Assembly: GCA_025094145.1 (NCBI GenBank)
Contig: JALLLS010000045.1
Span: 219,602 to 283,601, forward strand
Direction: 5' to 3'
DNA from: Spinellus fusiger
Taxonomy: Eukaryota > Mucoromycota > Mucoromycetes > Mucorales > Phycomycetaceae
DNA length: 64,000 bases
The notes beneath the pieces are model-generated. The model made no database searches and was not told the origin of the DNA. It saw only the letters and a list, made by a program, of their open reading frames with translations. Within the stretch, counting starts at the first letter, position 1; each line of letters opens with the position of its first letter. Of the stretch, positions 1-11,701 are shown piece after piece. Position numbers and translations under genes: made by a program.

Positions 1-37
1 ACTCTTGAAAGAAAAAGAAAAAACCCATACAACTTAC

Positions 38-444
38 TTTAAGAGAATCTTCTCCTCACATGTAGGAATCGATTTCTCAGAGACATCGACACTTGGATGC
101 AGCATAGACAGTGGTGTCACTGATCTGATGGCTTGAGGGTAAGAAGTTAACAGTGCAGGACTGCTGTTACTTCTCGGTCCTAGGCCTCGTAAACCAGCAG
201 CATGAGAAGCCATTTCATGGGAGGAAATAGTGTCGGTAGTAATAATCATTGGAGGAATCATCTTTGTAAAAATAAAGATAAAAACAATAAAACGAGAAAA
301 TGGACAAACGTAAGAAAAAATAGAAAAAGTTGACAGACTCCAACTAAGTCTTTTTATACTGCTTACTTGTACTTTTATCACGTGAAAATATTCATAGACC
401 GGCCCAGCCAATACTTTTTTAATGTCCAGAAAATAGGATCGCAT
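38..444 (-). CDS. Unrecognised gene, 5' part, truncated by window edge
   Basis: Two exons can be read on the minus strand. Exon 1 (444-367) starts at an ATG, codes for 26 residues and ends in frame at a GTAAGC donor. Exon 2 (261-38) follows an ACAAAG acceptor and ends at a perfect GTAAGT donor, so the gene continues beyond base 1. The joined sequence, about 100 residues, has no domain I recognise; the second exon is rich in Ser, Pro and Thr. Read without splicing, the frame also stays open through the intron, which would insert a hydrophobic stretch, so the first intron is likely but not proven. The function is unknown. Confidence 0.5.
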
Positions 445-1690
445 GACGTTACCATGGAGATAGGATCAACCACGGGATTTGATCAGCATGGTTTCTGGTG
501 AGACCACCGGAGTAGGAATACAAAAGTGAGAGTGTCTGAGTCTTATCTACGGATGACAAGCGTTGGTACCAGAAAACGCACAGGCTTTTTTCTCTTTGAT
601 GAAAACAGGTCTAAAAATCAAAAGGGTTACATAAACACACTACAATTAGATTGGAACTTGCTATTGTTTAGAGTATGTACCACTGAAAACAACAACAAAG
701 AGAAGATAAAGATGATGACAGATCGTTTCTATAGATCTATTACTAGTGGCTAAATGTTTGCAGAAATCATCTATTTGCCACTCCAGTTATTATTACTCTC
801 AGTCTATGACATAATTCACTGTGCATTGGAATGATAACCTTAATTCTCTCATAAGAATTTTATAAAGGTGTGGTAGACGTGTATTGTATTCTAAAGAATA
901 TTATTAAAAGGAATAGTGAATAAAAGTGTTTAAGAATAGCCCAAAATATAGATATAAAAGGTACTGATCTGAAACTTCTAGGAGAGATAAGATGAGTATT
1001 TAGGCAGAATCAGATATTATAAAACTCAGATAGATACAATACTCTTAATAATTTATATTAACAGAATATCGAGATGACTCTGTATCTACACTACTGTCTC
1101 TGTTCAACAGGATCTACTCTATAATCTTGGGTTACTCTGAAAACAGAATGGATAGTCCAAGGAGAGATAATCGATAGGGGTAAAGAGTATGTCATTTTAC
1201 AGAGAAGTAATAAATACAGAAAAGAAGTCGCAGGCCATTTGTTCCATGGACTCTACTATTTACTAGAGAGTATCTATTTTATCGATGATTAAGCTAATGC
1301 ATCATTATTGAACTAGACCAATAAATGTTGTTTTTTTATGTAGCTTCAAGAGAGAGAAGATAAGCTTAATACTAAAAATAAAAAATAAAAACATTCTATA
1401 AAATAAAATAGTATACTGATCTCTTCAATACACAAAAAATAATAATCAGAGAGATACTTTTATGATGAGTGACTGATCGATGAATGAGACGGACTTGAGG
1501 TTGTGTAAAACAGGGCACACACTAAAGTACATAGATCCTATTGCCTGGTCTACTATCATTTTACATTGTTAGCTATCTTTCCATGTATAAAAAAATGACC
1601 AAAAGAATGTAATCGATAGTTTCAAATTCCAGACTATTTTTATACCAAAAAATAACATATGCTATTATTTTCTCTGTTCATAAAACTACC
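445..1690. other. AT-rich intergenic DNA, no gene seen
   Basis: No open frame here looks like a protein. The 75-codon frame at 526-753 on the plus strand lacks splice signals and any recognisable motif. The stretch is AT-rich and has no clear repeat structure. Confidence 0.6.
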
Positions 1691-1699
1691 TTTTATATA

Positions 1700-2450
1700 T
1701 ATATAATGTCTCAATTATCTTTACCAAGACCCTCGAGATGTATAAGAAATATACCAGCCTGGAGACTTGTTCACTCATTCTTCATGAGGTGCTGAACATC
1801 AACAACACCCTGGTTGAGAAAAATAGTGATGAACAACTCCCCCCTAGACCAAAAAGGCTATCAGAGCAGACATGGCTATCGCGGTCTCAAAACTAGCCTT
1901 GAAGAGGCACCTCGATGAAATGGATTTCCATTCACTCATTCTAGTAGGGAAGCCTCTTTTGACAAAGAAGAACATAGAGCCTTGATTCTAGTGAACCCAT
2001 GAGCAGTGACAGGAGGTTGTCTGGTCCAATGAGTCTAGGGTTGAGTTGATGAGCTTTGATGCCTTTGTCAATACTTATCAGGGAGTATGGCATAGCCTTT
2101 GATCCCAAGAATGTCCTGGAAACAATGAGGTTCGGAGGCGACTTTGATGCTGTAATGAGGTAAAATATCTAAAGTGACAGATGTCCTCATTGCTAGCATG
2201 GGGCAGAGATGCCAGGCAGTGATAGATGTCAAAGACAGATGGTAGTTGCTAAGCAACCTTACAATAAAGCCACTGTTATTTATTTTAAACACCACCTTAT
2301 GTATCTATTGAGAGTTTTATGTTTCTATCTAATGAACTCATAAAGCGATAACACTATTAAGATAAGATATGAATCCAGAAAGAAAAAAAAGGAAATCAGC
2401 ATTTAAACCCGTCGATTACATTCTTTTGGTCACTTTATTCACAATGAAGA
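1700..2450 (+). pseudogene. Decayed Tc1/mariner transposase, family B copy 1
   Basis: Read across several plus-strand frames, this stretch retains blocks of a Tc1-type transposase: a helix-rich segment with KPLLTKKN near 1950, WSNESRVE near 2020, and a C-terminal RCQAVID block near 2210. The WSNES block corresponds to the WSDES motif holding the first catalytic aspartate, here changed to Asn. Many stops and frameshifts interrupt it. The last 130 bases, from the RCQAVID block through a tail containing AATGAACTCATAAAG, match the copies at 30.3-30.97 kb and 50.75-51.0 kb, which defines a shared repeat family. Both element ends are approximate. Confidence 0.7.
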
Positions 2451-3184
2451 GTATTTTATGAACAGAAATACATTGTTATACTATAAAACTGAATATTATC
2501 TTTCATTTCTTTTTAGACAATAGAAACGTCAAAACTCATGGCAATACATCTTTATGATACTGATATCATCTTGAAATTCACGTTGCCCCTTTCTAAGCAC
2601 ATGTACCTATCCCTTTTACCAATAGAACCTACTTGTAACTTATCATCAACGTCATCCAACCTCGCCAAGAGGTTTTGGTTAGATAGGTAGAAGGCTCGTG
2701 TCCATTGCATTGGCTTAAATCTATTGATATTCATATTCATGATCTTCTACTACCACTCATATGACCAGACAATAGAATACCACTGTATGGGGATTCAGTG
2801 AAGCTGCTTATGATTCCACTTGAAGACAGACTCACTCCTGGGGATGGTAAGAGAAGTAGCCTATTGTCTCGAGAAAAAATATTTAGCGCATTCATTAAGA
2901 CATATGTTACCATGTCTTTTAATCATTAATGTCTTGGTTTGATGAGAATTTCTTTTTATTATTATTATTTGATCTATAGTTTACAGTGACTTATTTTTAT
3001 ACACTACAAAGGAGATTCCTAGCGTTGTCATCTTTATGTCGTGTAAAAAAGTACTTTGGCAAACACACTCTTTAATAATAAATAAATAGATAAACAGTAA
3101 ACGTTATAAATCAATCAATCACTTATACAAAGGCCAATTCCTTAATAATAATTTAAAACAAAAGTCAAGCATATACGTTTAATC
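2451..3184. other. AT-rich intergenic DNA, no gene seen
   Basis: Nothing convincing was found. The 62-codon minus-strand frame at 2552-2740 has no recognisable features or supporting splice sites. Confidence 0.55.
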
Positions 3185-3420
3185 ACTTATTTCCTACACA
3201 CCTAAAGACATTTAAAATATAAAAGGAAATACATGGACAATACAATCACACTATTACTCTAATTGGCTGTTGTGTTTTAAAAAGGTATTTTCGCTGTCTA
3301 AATGAACAATTTCAAACTCTGTCTGCCTATCCTAGCAATAGCTACACTATCTTCATAAAGTATTGGTATATCTGGGGAAATATAGTATAGAAATATAGTA
3401 TGGTTCTAAAAAGACTTACG
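3185..3420 (+). repeat. Dispersed repeat C, copy 1
   Basis: This stretch is similar to the opposite-strand stretch at 17,290-17,500. Both carry the same block reading EFEI.HLDSE (reverse strand here), preceded by a GTCTGCC/GCAGAC-like segment and followed by a segment ending in TTTTATAT..TAAAG. Shorter relatives are seen at 13,335-13,385 and 27,700-27,770. The shared blocks are conserved better as protein than as DNA, which suggests remnants of a coding repeat, but stops are frequent. No family was recognised. Confidence 0.5.
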
Positions 3421-3971
3421 TGTATCTTAGTTTAGTGTAGCGATAACTACACCGAATTCTTCTTTGATGTTTTGATGTTTTGATGTTTTGGTGGATTAGC
3501 TACTACTAGCTAGATGTTTTTTCTGATTGTTGTTGATTTATAAAGATCAAAGGCTTCATTCTAAGAAATGGGAGTAAACCATTGACATTCTGGTTTTCCA
3601 CAGCAGGAGTACCTTCATTTGAATAATTAGTTATGCAACACTAGGGTGACTCTGTCTCTCTCCTCGATGTATCTTGCAAACCTTTCATAATTGACTATTG
3701 AAGATGTATGTCCTGACAGAGATAACCCAGTTTCCATCCAATACTAGTGATTGAGTCCTTCACTGCTATAGTTTTTAGAGCAGGTTCCATGAAGAAGATA
3801 AAATAAAGACGAGTTGACCTATTCTTTTTATACTATTTCTGTTTTATAATTGGTTTTCACATGCCATTGATTCAATCCGTGATTTGAAAACCAAGAAGTT
3901 GTGTTAAAGCATAATGTTTGTATATCTATCAATGGAAACTGTGAATCCCACGGGTTTTCTATGCACATATA

Positions 3972-4627
3972 CAGTCCCATACAATGAGTTGACAGAATTG
4001 TTTTTATTTTATTTTGAGAAATAAAAGTATATCTATCAGTACAAGATGTTCATAATAAAAGGTTCATGGAATAACACGGGATTTGGAATAGTTGTTCTTT
4101 AATTGATTGTCTACATTTTTATTATAAAGATATTGCTCAGTGCTTTGTAATAGTCTTTATTTTTAATCACTCTAGTCCCTTTATTATTGTACACAACTGT
4201 AAAACAGGATCCGTCAGACTAAACAACCTTGTTTTTACATCATTCATATTTTTCAAATGATATACAATTGTCTGTATAGGGTTTCTGCTAATAGACAGAA
4301 TGATAGCCAGTTTTGAAGTAAATGACACCTCCTCAGGTCTTTCTGTACTCATTTTGAGTTGAGTTGTGCCTTTGCTTTTATACAGTAGGACGATCCTGCC
4401 CACTGTGCTCTTTGGGATGTCAAGATTGTCAGCAATCTCTTGATAAGTAGCTTGTCTTTTTCATTGTCCTGTGTTTTGACCTCTAATAAACATATCATGA
4501 TCTCTTTTTTTGATGAGACTATCTTTATGTTCTTGGCTAAGAGTTGGTTGATTTTCATTGTTTGAATAAACTGTAAAATAAAAATAGAAAATTGATTTGC
4601 CGTCTACTCATTTATTACATGGGACTG
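3972..4627 (-). mobile_element. Internally deleted Tc1/mariner element with HTH fragment
   Basis: The ends are inverted repeats beginning CAGTCCCAT, flanked on both sides by TA, the usual Tc1/mariner target. Inside, on the minus strand, a fragment at about 4,200-4,450 reads YQEIADNLDIPKSTVGRIV followed by a run typical of the second helix-turn-helix of Tc1-type transposases. The fragment crosses a frameshift. Nothing of the catalytic DDE domain is left, so this 656-bp copy is a non-autonomous deletion derivative. Its termini differ from those of the other families in the window. Confidence 0.7.
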
Positions 4628-4679
4628 TAACCTCACCAAAATGTGAATATTTTTTATTCTTTGTTCTTGTTATTATCTT

Positions 4680-5340
4680 GTTATTTTTTCACACTGCACA
4701 TACAACTTAACGCCCAAGTACTCTTCAAGATGAGCATAACTGAGCAAGTTAATGTGCCATTATTAACAATTCAAAACAATAGAAAGAAGTGATAGACACT
4801 ACCAAGGACTATTCTGAAAGTAAAAAGGTAAGCAGTGTCTTCATCTCAGCTTGTGCTCATTGTATTCCACAAGACATTCATTGTATTGTTATTAGGCAAG
4901 TAAAGACTCCATTCAAGTCAGTCTCAGTTGGTCACCTACAAGGTCAATAATGTCTAGGGTATACTACTGAGCATAGTTATCTATCTTCCAAGAACAAAGA
5001 ATTAGGTTTTTAGGGTGTGGATTCTATTGCTATGAGGGAGTGTACTTAGGCAGTAGCTATAGTACATACTATACTATTAGCTATACTATTACAATAAACA
5101 ATTTTATCCATCAACAATTTTATTCATAAACAATATATTCTATTGATAATACAATTTGATATTGAGGTATCCACAAAAGGAAATAATTATTTAGATATCC
5201 GCAAACCTCTTGATTTTAAACACAGTTTCATAAAAGGCAAGAAAATTTTAGACGTAAAAGGAAGGAGATATCACCGCCTAAAAGCCAGAAAAATCTTTGG
5301 GTGTGTAGTACTCTAATTCATTGTAACAAAGTTCATATTT
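4680..5340 (+). repeat. Dispersed repeat D, copy 1
   Basis: Roughly 650 bases match, in inverted orientation, the stretch at 16,220-16,850. Shared landmarks are CACACTGCACATACAACTTA near 4,690, ATGAGCATAACTGAGCAAG near 4,731, a block reading KKVSSVF, and a block reading ILDVKG.RYHRLKARK near 5,250-5,300. The two copies differ by many substitutions, and both contain stops. The better conservation of the protein-like blocks suggests the remnant of a coding mobile element or gene duplicate. I could not assign a family. Confidence 0.6.
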
Positions 5341-6012
5341 TATTACCATTGTTTTATTCACAATAGACATGGAAAAATCTATCGAAATCGTTGTGGCGGT
5401 TTGCTTTGGATCTTGAATACCATTTTTAGTGGAAATACATACCAAAAAGATCAAAGGGAATATCTTTTGTTATTTTATGGATCCAGTCAAATATATTTAT
5501 TATATAAATAAATATCTGGTAGACACAGTATACAGTGCTGCTATTGACAACTATCCCTCTTGAATACCAGCAAGTGCTATTATTATGCTTCATTAAGGAT
5601 GATTTATGTCATCCTAAGAATAAAATCTATTGAAATGGTGTTAATATAAAGCACAAAGCCTTTTCATTATTTTCTGTATGTATACCAAGGTTATAGCTTA
5701 TAAGATTATTTGCTTAAATAAATAGTAAGAAAGAAGAGAGGAGAAAAGAAAGGAGACCAGAAAGAATAGTTGTACATAAATCGAGTGAATGAGGGTTGTA
5801 TTGACCACTATTCCACTGCCATATTATTATTATTAGAGAACTGTTATCATTGTCATTATTATTATTATCATCACTATATATAAAGATATATAAAGATATA
5901 TATATATGTGTGTGTGTGTATGTGTATAAGAGAGTTGAGTCGAGTCGATCTACGTGCTGCTACAAAAAATACACTATGTATTTTATTATGCTATTTGAGC
6001 CGAACACCCAAC
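5341..6012. other. Intergenic DNA, (TG)n microsatellite
   Basis: There is no gene here. A TA-rich run passing into (TG)n lies at about 5,876-5,926. The rest is AT-rich and downstream of the sorting nexin gene. Confidence 0.6.
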
Positions 6013-7903
6013 CTAAGAAGTGGGCCAGGCCTTTCCTATTCGTTCATCATAGGACGCTGATAAATGTACGCGTGGATTGTCATGCTGTGGTAAGGAGGGT
6101 ACACGCACAGGCATCTGATGTGAGGGTTGCTTTCTAGACCATGTGGGAAGCGAAGCAGAAGATTGTAGGACATGAGGTTCGTGCTTTTTCACTCGTTGTT
6201 TTCGTCGTGGGGTTCTCTGGAAGGGTTGGTCTGAGTCGTAAGGCCTGTAGGAGACGGAAGAAGCACTGGAGTGGTCTTCTTCTTCATTTGGCACAAGGGG
6301 TTGAGTGTATGTGGTAGGGTTTTCTGTGATGGAACGCATGGCCTCAAGAGCCTTTTCCAGGGACTCTAGTTTGGCCTTTTCATAGCGAACATGAAGACGG
6401 ACATAATCCATCATTGCTGTCTTGATGTCGTGACGTTTCTGGGACTCAAACAGACTGACTTCTTTCTTTACCTTGGCATGGCAGGTATGGAATGCCAGTT
6501 GAGACTTCTCTAAAGCATCTATAGCCTACACATAAGATACAGTGACCTAGAAAGATACTTACTTCTTGTTTGTCTATTCCTGCTGATGACACTTCTGGTG
6601 CCATAGGTCCCAGTCGCACTTTAGTCTTGTCTTTCTTCTTGTTTCTTTGTTTGATGCATTCGGAATAGTCTATCATTCGCTGCATTCTTATATTGAACAT
6701 ATTCTAAGAATGAGAATGAGAATAAGAAGACTGGATGTAAGCGTATTGAACTGACCTTGAGGGAGTCTGTAAAGTGTTTATACTCTATCATCACATCACT
6801 AAATTTCATTGTCTCTTCTTTTCCCTTTAGAATGGTGTTGTATTAGAATAGTGTTGTATTAGAATAGTGTCATGGTGTCATAGTAGAACAATTATTGTAT
6901 GCTATTGTATGCTATTGCTGGGATGCTTCTCTGTGTATCCTACCTGTCGTGTAAAGATAAATCCAAGCTCATCCATTAACAGACCAAACACTTGCATGCC
7001 TCTGTCCAATCCACGCTGGGCATCCCTGCTTTTATCTTGATCTCCCAGTCTGTACTTGCTCTGTGTTGTTTCAATCACCTGATCTCCCATGTGGGCCAGT
7101 GTATCTCCCAGACCTTCTCTTGCCTGGATCAACTGAGCCTGACACTCATCAATCGACCCATAACACGAACCTTGCGTAATAATGCAGAGTTGATGACGAT
7201 GAAATGTATCTCTTTCCTCCTAACACACTGGATGAACACATGCCACTGATCGCACCAGATGACTCTATACTTACTTCTTCTACTGGCCCAAAGACCTTGT
7301 AGGAAGTAAGGCTGCGTTCAGAAGGTAGACTCTTATTGAAACGAAGAAAAGAAAGAACTCCTCTTTGTGGTTTTCCTATTTCTGTAGGTGCCTATAGAGC
7401 AACAATATCCTCTCTCTTTGATGAGTGACCTCTACAGAAGAAAGAAGAGAAAAAAAAAGAAAAAAAAAGGGAACACCTTACCAACTCACTCGATAAGAAA
7501 TGAATAAACGAAGCATGGTCTGCAAGCCTTTTTCGTTGAATGACTTTTTCAAAGAAACGAGCCACCTGAAGCCGTTTACGCTCTACATAATCTTGGTCGT
7601 CTATCCATGACAAGGCAGGGGGTTCTGGTAAAGGTGGAATAGCAACAAGTGGAGATGTACGGGTGAAATTGTCATGAAGCCAGCTTATCTGCTGAAATGA
7701 GCGGAATGTTGTACTTTTGACAAGTTGATGAGTTGCCATGTAAGCTACATTGTTCTTTTATATGAGAATGACGAGGATGAATGGAGTGTAGATCAATAGA
7801 GTGTCATAGATTGTTGGTCTAATACCTCACCACCCAGGACAAGCTTAAACTGTATTGTATCTGCAGAAGCAGCAGCCTCGGGTACTGTCAAGAGAAGTGT
7901 CAT
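6013..7903 (-). CDS. PX-BAR sorting nexin, Vps17/Vps5 class
   Basis: Seven exons close in frame: 7903-7826, 7754-7482, 7391-7275, 7219-6944, 6824-6756, 6703-6563 and 6525-6013, giving 488 residues. The first 115 residues form a PX domain, with FQQISWLHDNF and IPPLPE in the positions that bind phosphoinositide in this family. Residues of about 155-390 are highly charged helices of the BAR type (EERDTF, LGDQDKSRDAQ, YEKAKLESLEKAL). A low-complexity tail rich in Ser, Pro, Arg and Lys follows. Such proteins curve endosomal membrane and form the dimer that works with retromer in endosome-to-Golgi retrieval. The lack of a clear RR[FY] in the PX domain favours Vps17 over Vps5, but this is an inference. 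The start at 7903 is the first in-frame ATG, and an upstream exon is possible. Confidence 0.8.
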
Positions 7904-8233
7904 GAGTGAGAGTGAGCGAGATAGGAAAGCGAGATAGGAAGGCGAGATAGGAAAGGCAGAAAGTAGACAGTATAGAATGAATCTCTTTTTCACTATAAGA
8001 AAAGAGAGAGAAAGAGAGAGAGTTTAAGAGAAAGAGAGATCGCTATCAAGGCCATCGGGTAGAGAGTGACTTGCTTTTGGACCCACATGCATGAAGCAAA
8101 AAGTAAAGCTTGAAAGACATGTAAAGAATAAGAGAGAGTTTAAGAGAGTTTATTATAGACAAGAACACTGTGGAGTAGAACAGATTGAAATCAACAACAA
8201 AAGATACATTTGGTTTATTATTAAAAGGGTATA

Positions 8234-9217
8234 TTAGCGAGACATCAGCCATGATGAACTGTACTCTATGAGATCATGAATAGAAAGAGGGACATGGATG
8301 GATTCGGTGACATTGTTCCAGACACTGTGCCACATTTGACGAAGAAGAGGTTTTGTCTCTGCACGCTTTAATGTTACCATTGCAGTGGCAGAGAAGAAAA
8401 GAAGATAAGTACGCACAGTCTCTCGACACTGCTTCAATGTAGCGAGAGGGGCGGAGAGAGGGCAGAGGAGATTGTAATAGGTGAGCAGTGAATGCGTGAC
8501 ATTGGAGGAATGGAATAAAAAGGTAGACTTTAGATTGAGTGGTAGAATGGTAAAGAGAATTTTAAGTGGGGAAGAATGGGACAGAGGCTTATCAAGTGAT
8601 ATGTGGGGAGGGGTTTTGGTGGCGTAGGTATGTACTGTCGGTGCTGGATGAACAAGGCATAAGAGCTCGCCTTTGTTAGTGAGGATAGTGAGATTGAATA
8701 ATTCATAGGTAGCATTCCTATTTTCCAGTCGAAGGCAAAAAGCCGTGCGTGTGTCGGATGCCTGTCGAAGGTGATGGCACAACAGACCAACATCATCGTT
8801 GTGTACATAGCGCATGAGGGGACTGCCAATACAGTCTGGAGAGAGTAAATTCTCAGTAGAGAGATAGGCACTGATGGTACCATAGGATGTAATTCGAAGG
8901 ATAGAAAGAAATTTCTGATCTTTGCATCTGATGATATTTTCAAGATGAGTGACATCTAAACATACAAGTGTCGTTTTGTCTGAATGCTGATGGGTGCATA
9001 TGATAAGAGAGATGGGACGATGGAGAAGACGGACGTGGTATGTAGACTGAGTTGAGCAGAGACTTGTGCGCCGCCATAAGGAAGCTGTTTGGCATCCTAT
9101 TGGATTCATGCCTATCATCTGTATCCATTCCTTGGAGGCTGATACAATACACTGGTCATGAAGAGTCAGCCAAGCCATTGATCTTAGAGGACATGATCCA
9201 AGAGTATGGGGATTCAT
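8234..9217 (-). CDS. PAS-domain protein, single exon
   Basis: This is an uninterrupted 327-codon frame. Residues of about 10-100 look like a weak first PAS fold. Residues of about 105-205 are a clearer one: a strand reading ILRITSYGTISAYLS, then DCIGSPLMRYVHNDDVGLL, a typical PAS helix and linker, and the closing strands YELFNLTILTN and GELLCLVHP. The last 120 residues are predicted helical with no known domain. There is no LOV-type photoactive cysteine motif, no kinase and no zinc finger, so neither a light-sensing nor a DNA-binding role can be claimed. PAS modules usually mediate protein contacts or bind a small ligand. It lies head-to-tail with the sorting nexin, about 330 bases upstream. 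Confidence 0.7.
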   Translation of the reverse strand: MNPHTLGSCPLRSMAWLTLHDQCIVSASKEWIQMIGMNPIGCQTASLWRRTSLCSTQSTYHVRLLHRPISLIICTHQHSDKTTLVCLDVTHLENIIRCKDQKFLSILRITSYGTISAYLSTENLLSPDCIGSPLMRYVHNDDVGLLCHHLRQASDTRTAFCLRLENRNATYELFNLTILTNKGELLCLVHPAPTVHTYATKTPPHISLDKPLSHSSPLKILFTILPLNLKSTFLFHSSNVTHSLLTYYNLLCPLSAPLATLKQCRETVRTYLLFFSATAMVTLKRAETKPLLRQMWHSVWNNVTESIHVPLSIHDLIEYSSSWLMSR

Positions 9218-10294
9218 GGAAGAAAGAAGCAGTAATAGGAGGTCAATGCCCTTTTATATCTTTTTACCTTTTTTTACCCCACATAGAATCTCCTCTTCCT
9301 TTTGTCACTAATAAAGCATCGGCTTATGATGACAAGTTGTGTTTTACTTGCAGAAGATCTACAGAGCACCCAACAGATACCAATAGAACTGCTCTTTACT
9401 TTTTAATAATAATAATAATAATATATTCAGATGTGAGCGAGTCATGGCTAGATTTTAGCTTGTCTTCTCGGCAAAGATAACCCATAGTACAGGGGCAATT
9501 GACGTGCATTTTACTCACTGCTAAGATCACCACAGGAAATAAAATCGGTGTAGTGAGATAATCCACAAAAGATAATGAGGATGGCTAATAGAGTAGCTTT
9601 AATAAAGAATAGATTGAATCAATATTATGTTCTTGTAAACTACATTTCTATTCATATCCTTTGTTATAATATGCTCATCTATTGAAATATAATATTATCA
9701 TCCCGCTTCTATGAGGTTGTATCCAATAGCCACTGAATGCACCATTTGAGTTTGGTTTATCTTTTGTCTTGCAATTAGTATGACTACCCATCTTAGGCAT
9801 TGTTTTCTGTTTTCCATTATTACTGCCATGCTTATTTTACTTTGATATACTTTTGAATTGTAGGATCCTATGCCTACCGACTTGTTGACTCGATTCAATG
9901 TGTTCATGTTCTCATGTTGATTATTTTACAAGTACATCATTTGATAAAAATATTATGTTGAATGACATGAAAGAGAAACAAGATTCGGTCAGCTAGTGCA
10001 AGAACTTTATTAAAATACTAAAGTATTTCAACAAGAAAACGTCACTTTTGCAAGTTATTAGGGGAAATCTCAATCGAACTTTCAAGTGAATCGTCATGTA
10101 TCCCAGTATTTGTTTTCATTTGCCATGTCTGCTCCTTTAGCATACACTATTTTAGATCTATCAAATGCAATGTAGCAGTAGTCCAGACTTTGTATGCAAT
10201 GTTTCTTAAAATTCAATAAGAGTCTACTTACTTCCCTTGTAGGCACAACCTGCATTAACCTACATTTCTTTTTTCTTTTCTTTTCTTTTCTTTC

Positions 10295-10327
<33 letters not shown>

Positions 10328-11701
10328 GCTATTTGTCTCTATAAAAAGTAAAATACTATTTATTGACAGCAGTTCAAGGACTGTCTATCAAACCAATGCA
10401 CTCCTGAAGAATCCATCTGCCGACAGTCAACTAGTAGTGTACACTCCATAACCCATGCAAATACTTTGATATTTCTTCTTTCTCACTTTACAATGATAGC
10501 TCAGGTCCATCTAAATAAGAAAGATAAATAAAGAAATACAAAAAAGTTATACCAACTCACTTATTTTTTATTGAATTATGATGCATGATGACCATGTCAG
10601 CCCACAAATTTATTTTATTGGCAATAGTAGTGTTTATTTGTTTATATTTTGCTATAGATATTACTATTGAAATTGCTCTAGGTGAATGTGAATATAAAAT
10701 AATAACAAAGAAGATCAAGGAGGTATACCCCTCTTAGTTCCCTGCATGTTTTTAATGATGTTGTGCCCTAGAGAGATGGACAACATGATTTGAGTGGAGA
10801 ATATCCTCCTTGTGATCGCCAAACAAGCGGTTATATATTTATATATTTATATACTTATATACTTATATACTTATATAGCCTGCCATAGTAATGGTAGTAG
10901 GATAGGAGTATTTAGTTTTATATAAATATGCATGTTGTACTAAACGTATAGTTTGGATGGTTTATCTTTAAAGACATATGCATGTTATAGAACAAGAGAA
11001 AACTAATCTTTCTGTGCTAGCTCTATGCATATCCATAGTGATGTACAGAGAGAAAGAATAACAGGTGGGTGCAAGTGAGTTTCCTGTTGAGCATAAAAAT
11101 TATCATCTTTTACAAATATTATTTCCGAGATCAGAATCGTACTCTTATTTTATAAACTGCCCGTGCCACAGAATTAATCAACGGTCGTGGGCATGAGTGG
11201 ATAGTGGCCAATATCAATAAATGTCAATGAATATCAGTCAATATCAGTCAACATTCGCTTATATTGGGAGATGTTTAATATGAAATAGATAAGCATAAAC
11301 GTATCTTTACCCAATCATAGTATTTGCCGTCATTTAAACACTCTAATCTACACAACCCCATTCATGTCCTTTTACAATGTCTGGCTCTCTACCATTGTCA
11401 CTCCTCTCACACACTTCAACAACAGAAATATCTTTGGCTATGGATCTTGGATAGCATGCATACAACAAAGGCACTAGGCTCAATATAGTCTATAGTGACC
11501 CAACCTCCCCCTTTTTATTTCTCTCTTGAAAAATAAAGATCAATGCATACCATTTCACAGTTGTCTTGCTGTAAAATGCAGTGTATCAATTGATAACCCA
11601 AAAATAACATTCTCTATTTTCCACGCTCAACCCATTGAATGCTTTCAACAATGATTTAACATTGACTGTATTACATTAAATTGCAAACAGTACCCAATAC
11701 C
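9218..11701. other. AT-rich desert with microsatellites
   Basis: I see no gene. Simple repeats include (ATT)n at about 10,297-10,327 and a TATATACTTA-type run at about 10,830-10,880. Near 11,210-11,260 the motif AATATCA is reiterated. Open frames are short and shared by both strands. Confidence 0.6.

Noticed and set aside
34..444. Unspliced 136-codon reading of the left-edge gene
   Set aside because: The middle part is a low-complexity hydrophobic run bounded by a good donor and a possible acceptor, so a spliced form is preferred.
526..753. 75-codon plus-strand frame
   Set aside because: There is no splice partner, recognisable motif or compositional support.
11165..11200. Imperfect inverted repeat around GCCCGTG...CGTGGGC, considered as a tRNA or hairpin
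   Set aside because: It has no tRNA arms or A/B box sequences, and the stem needs several mismatches.
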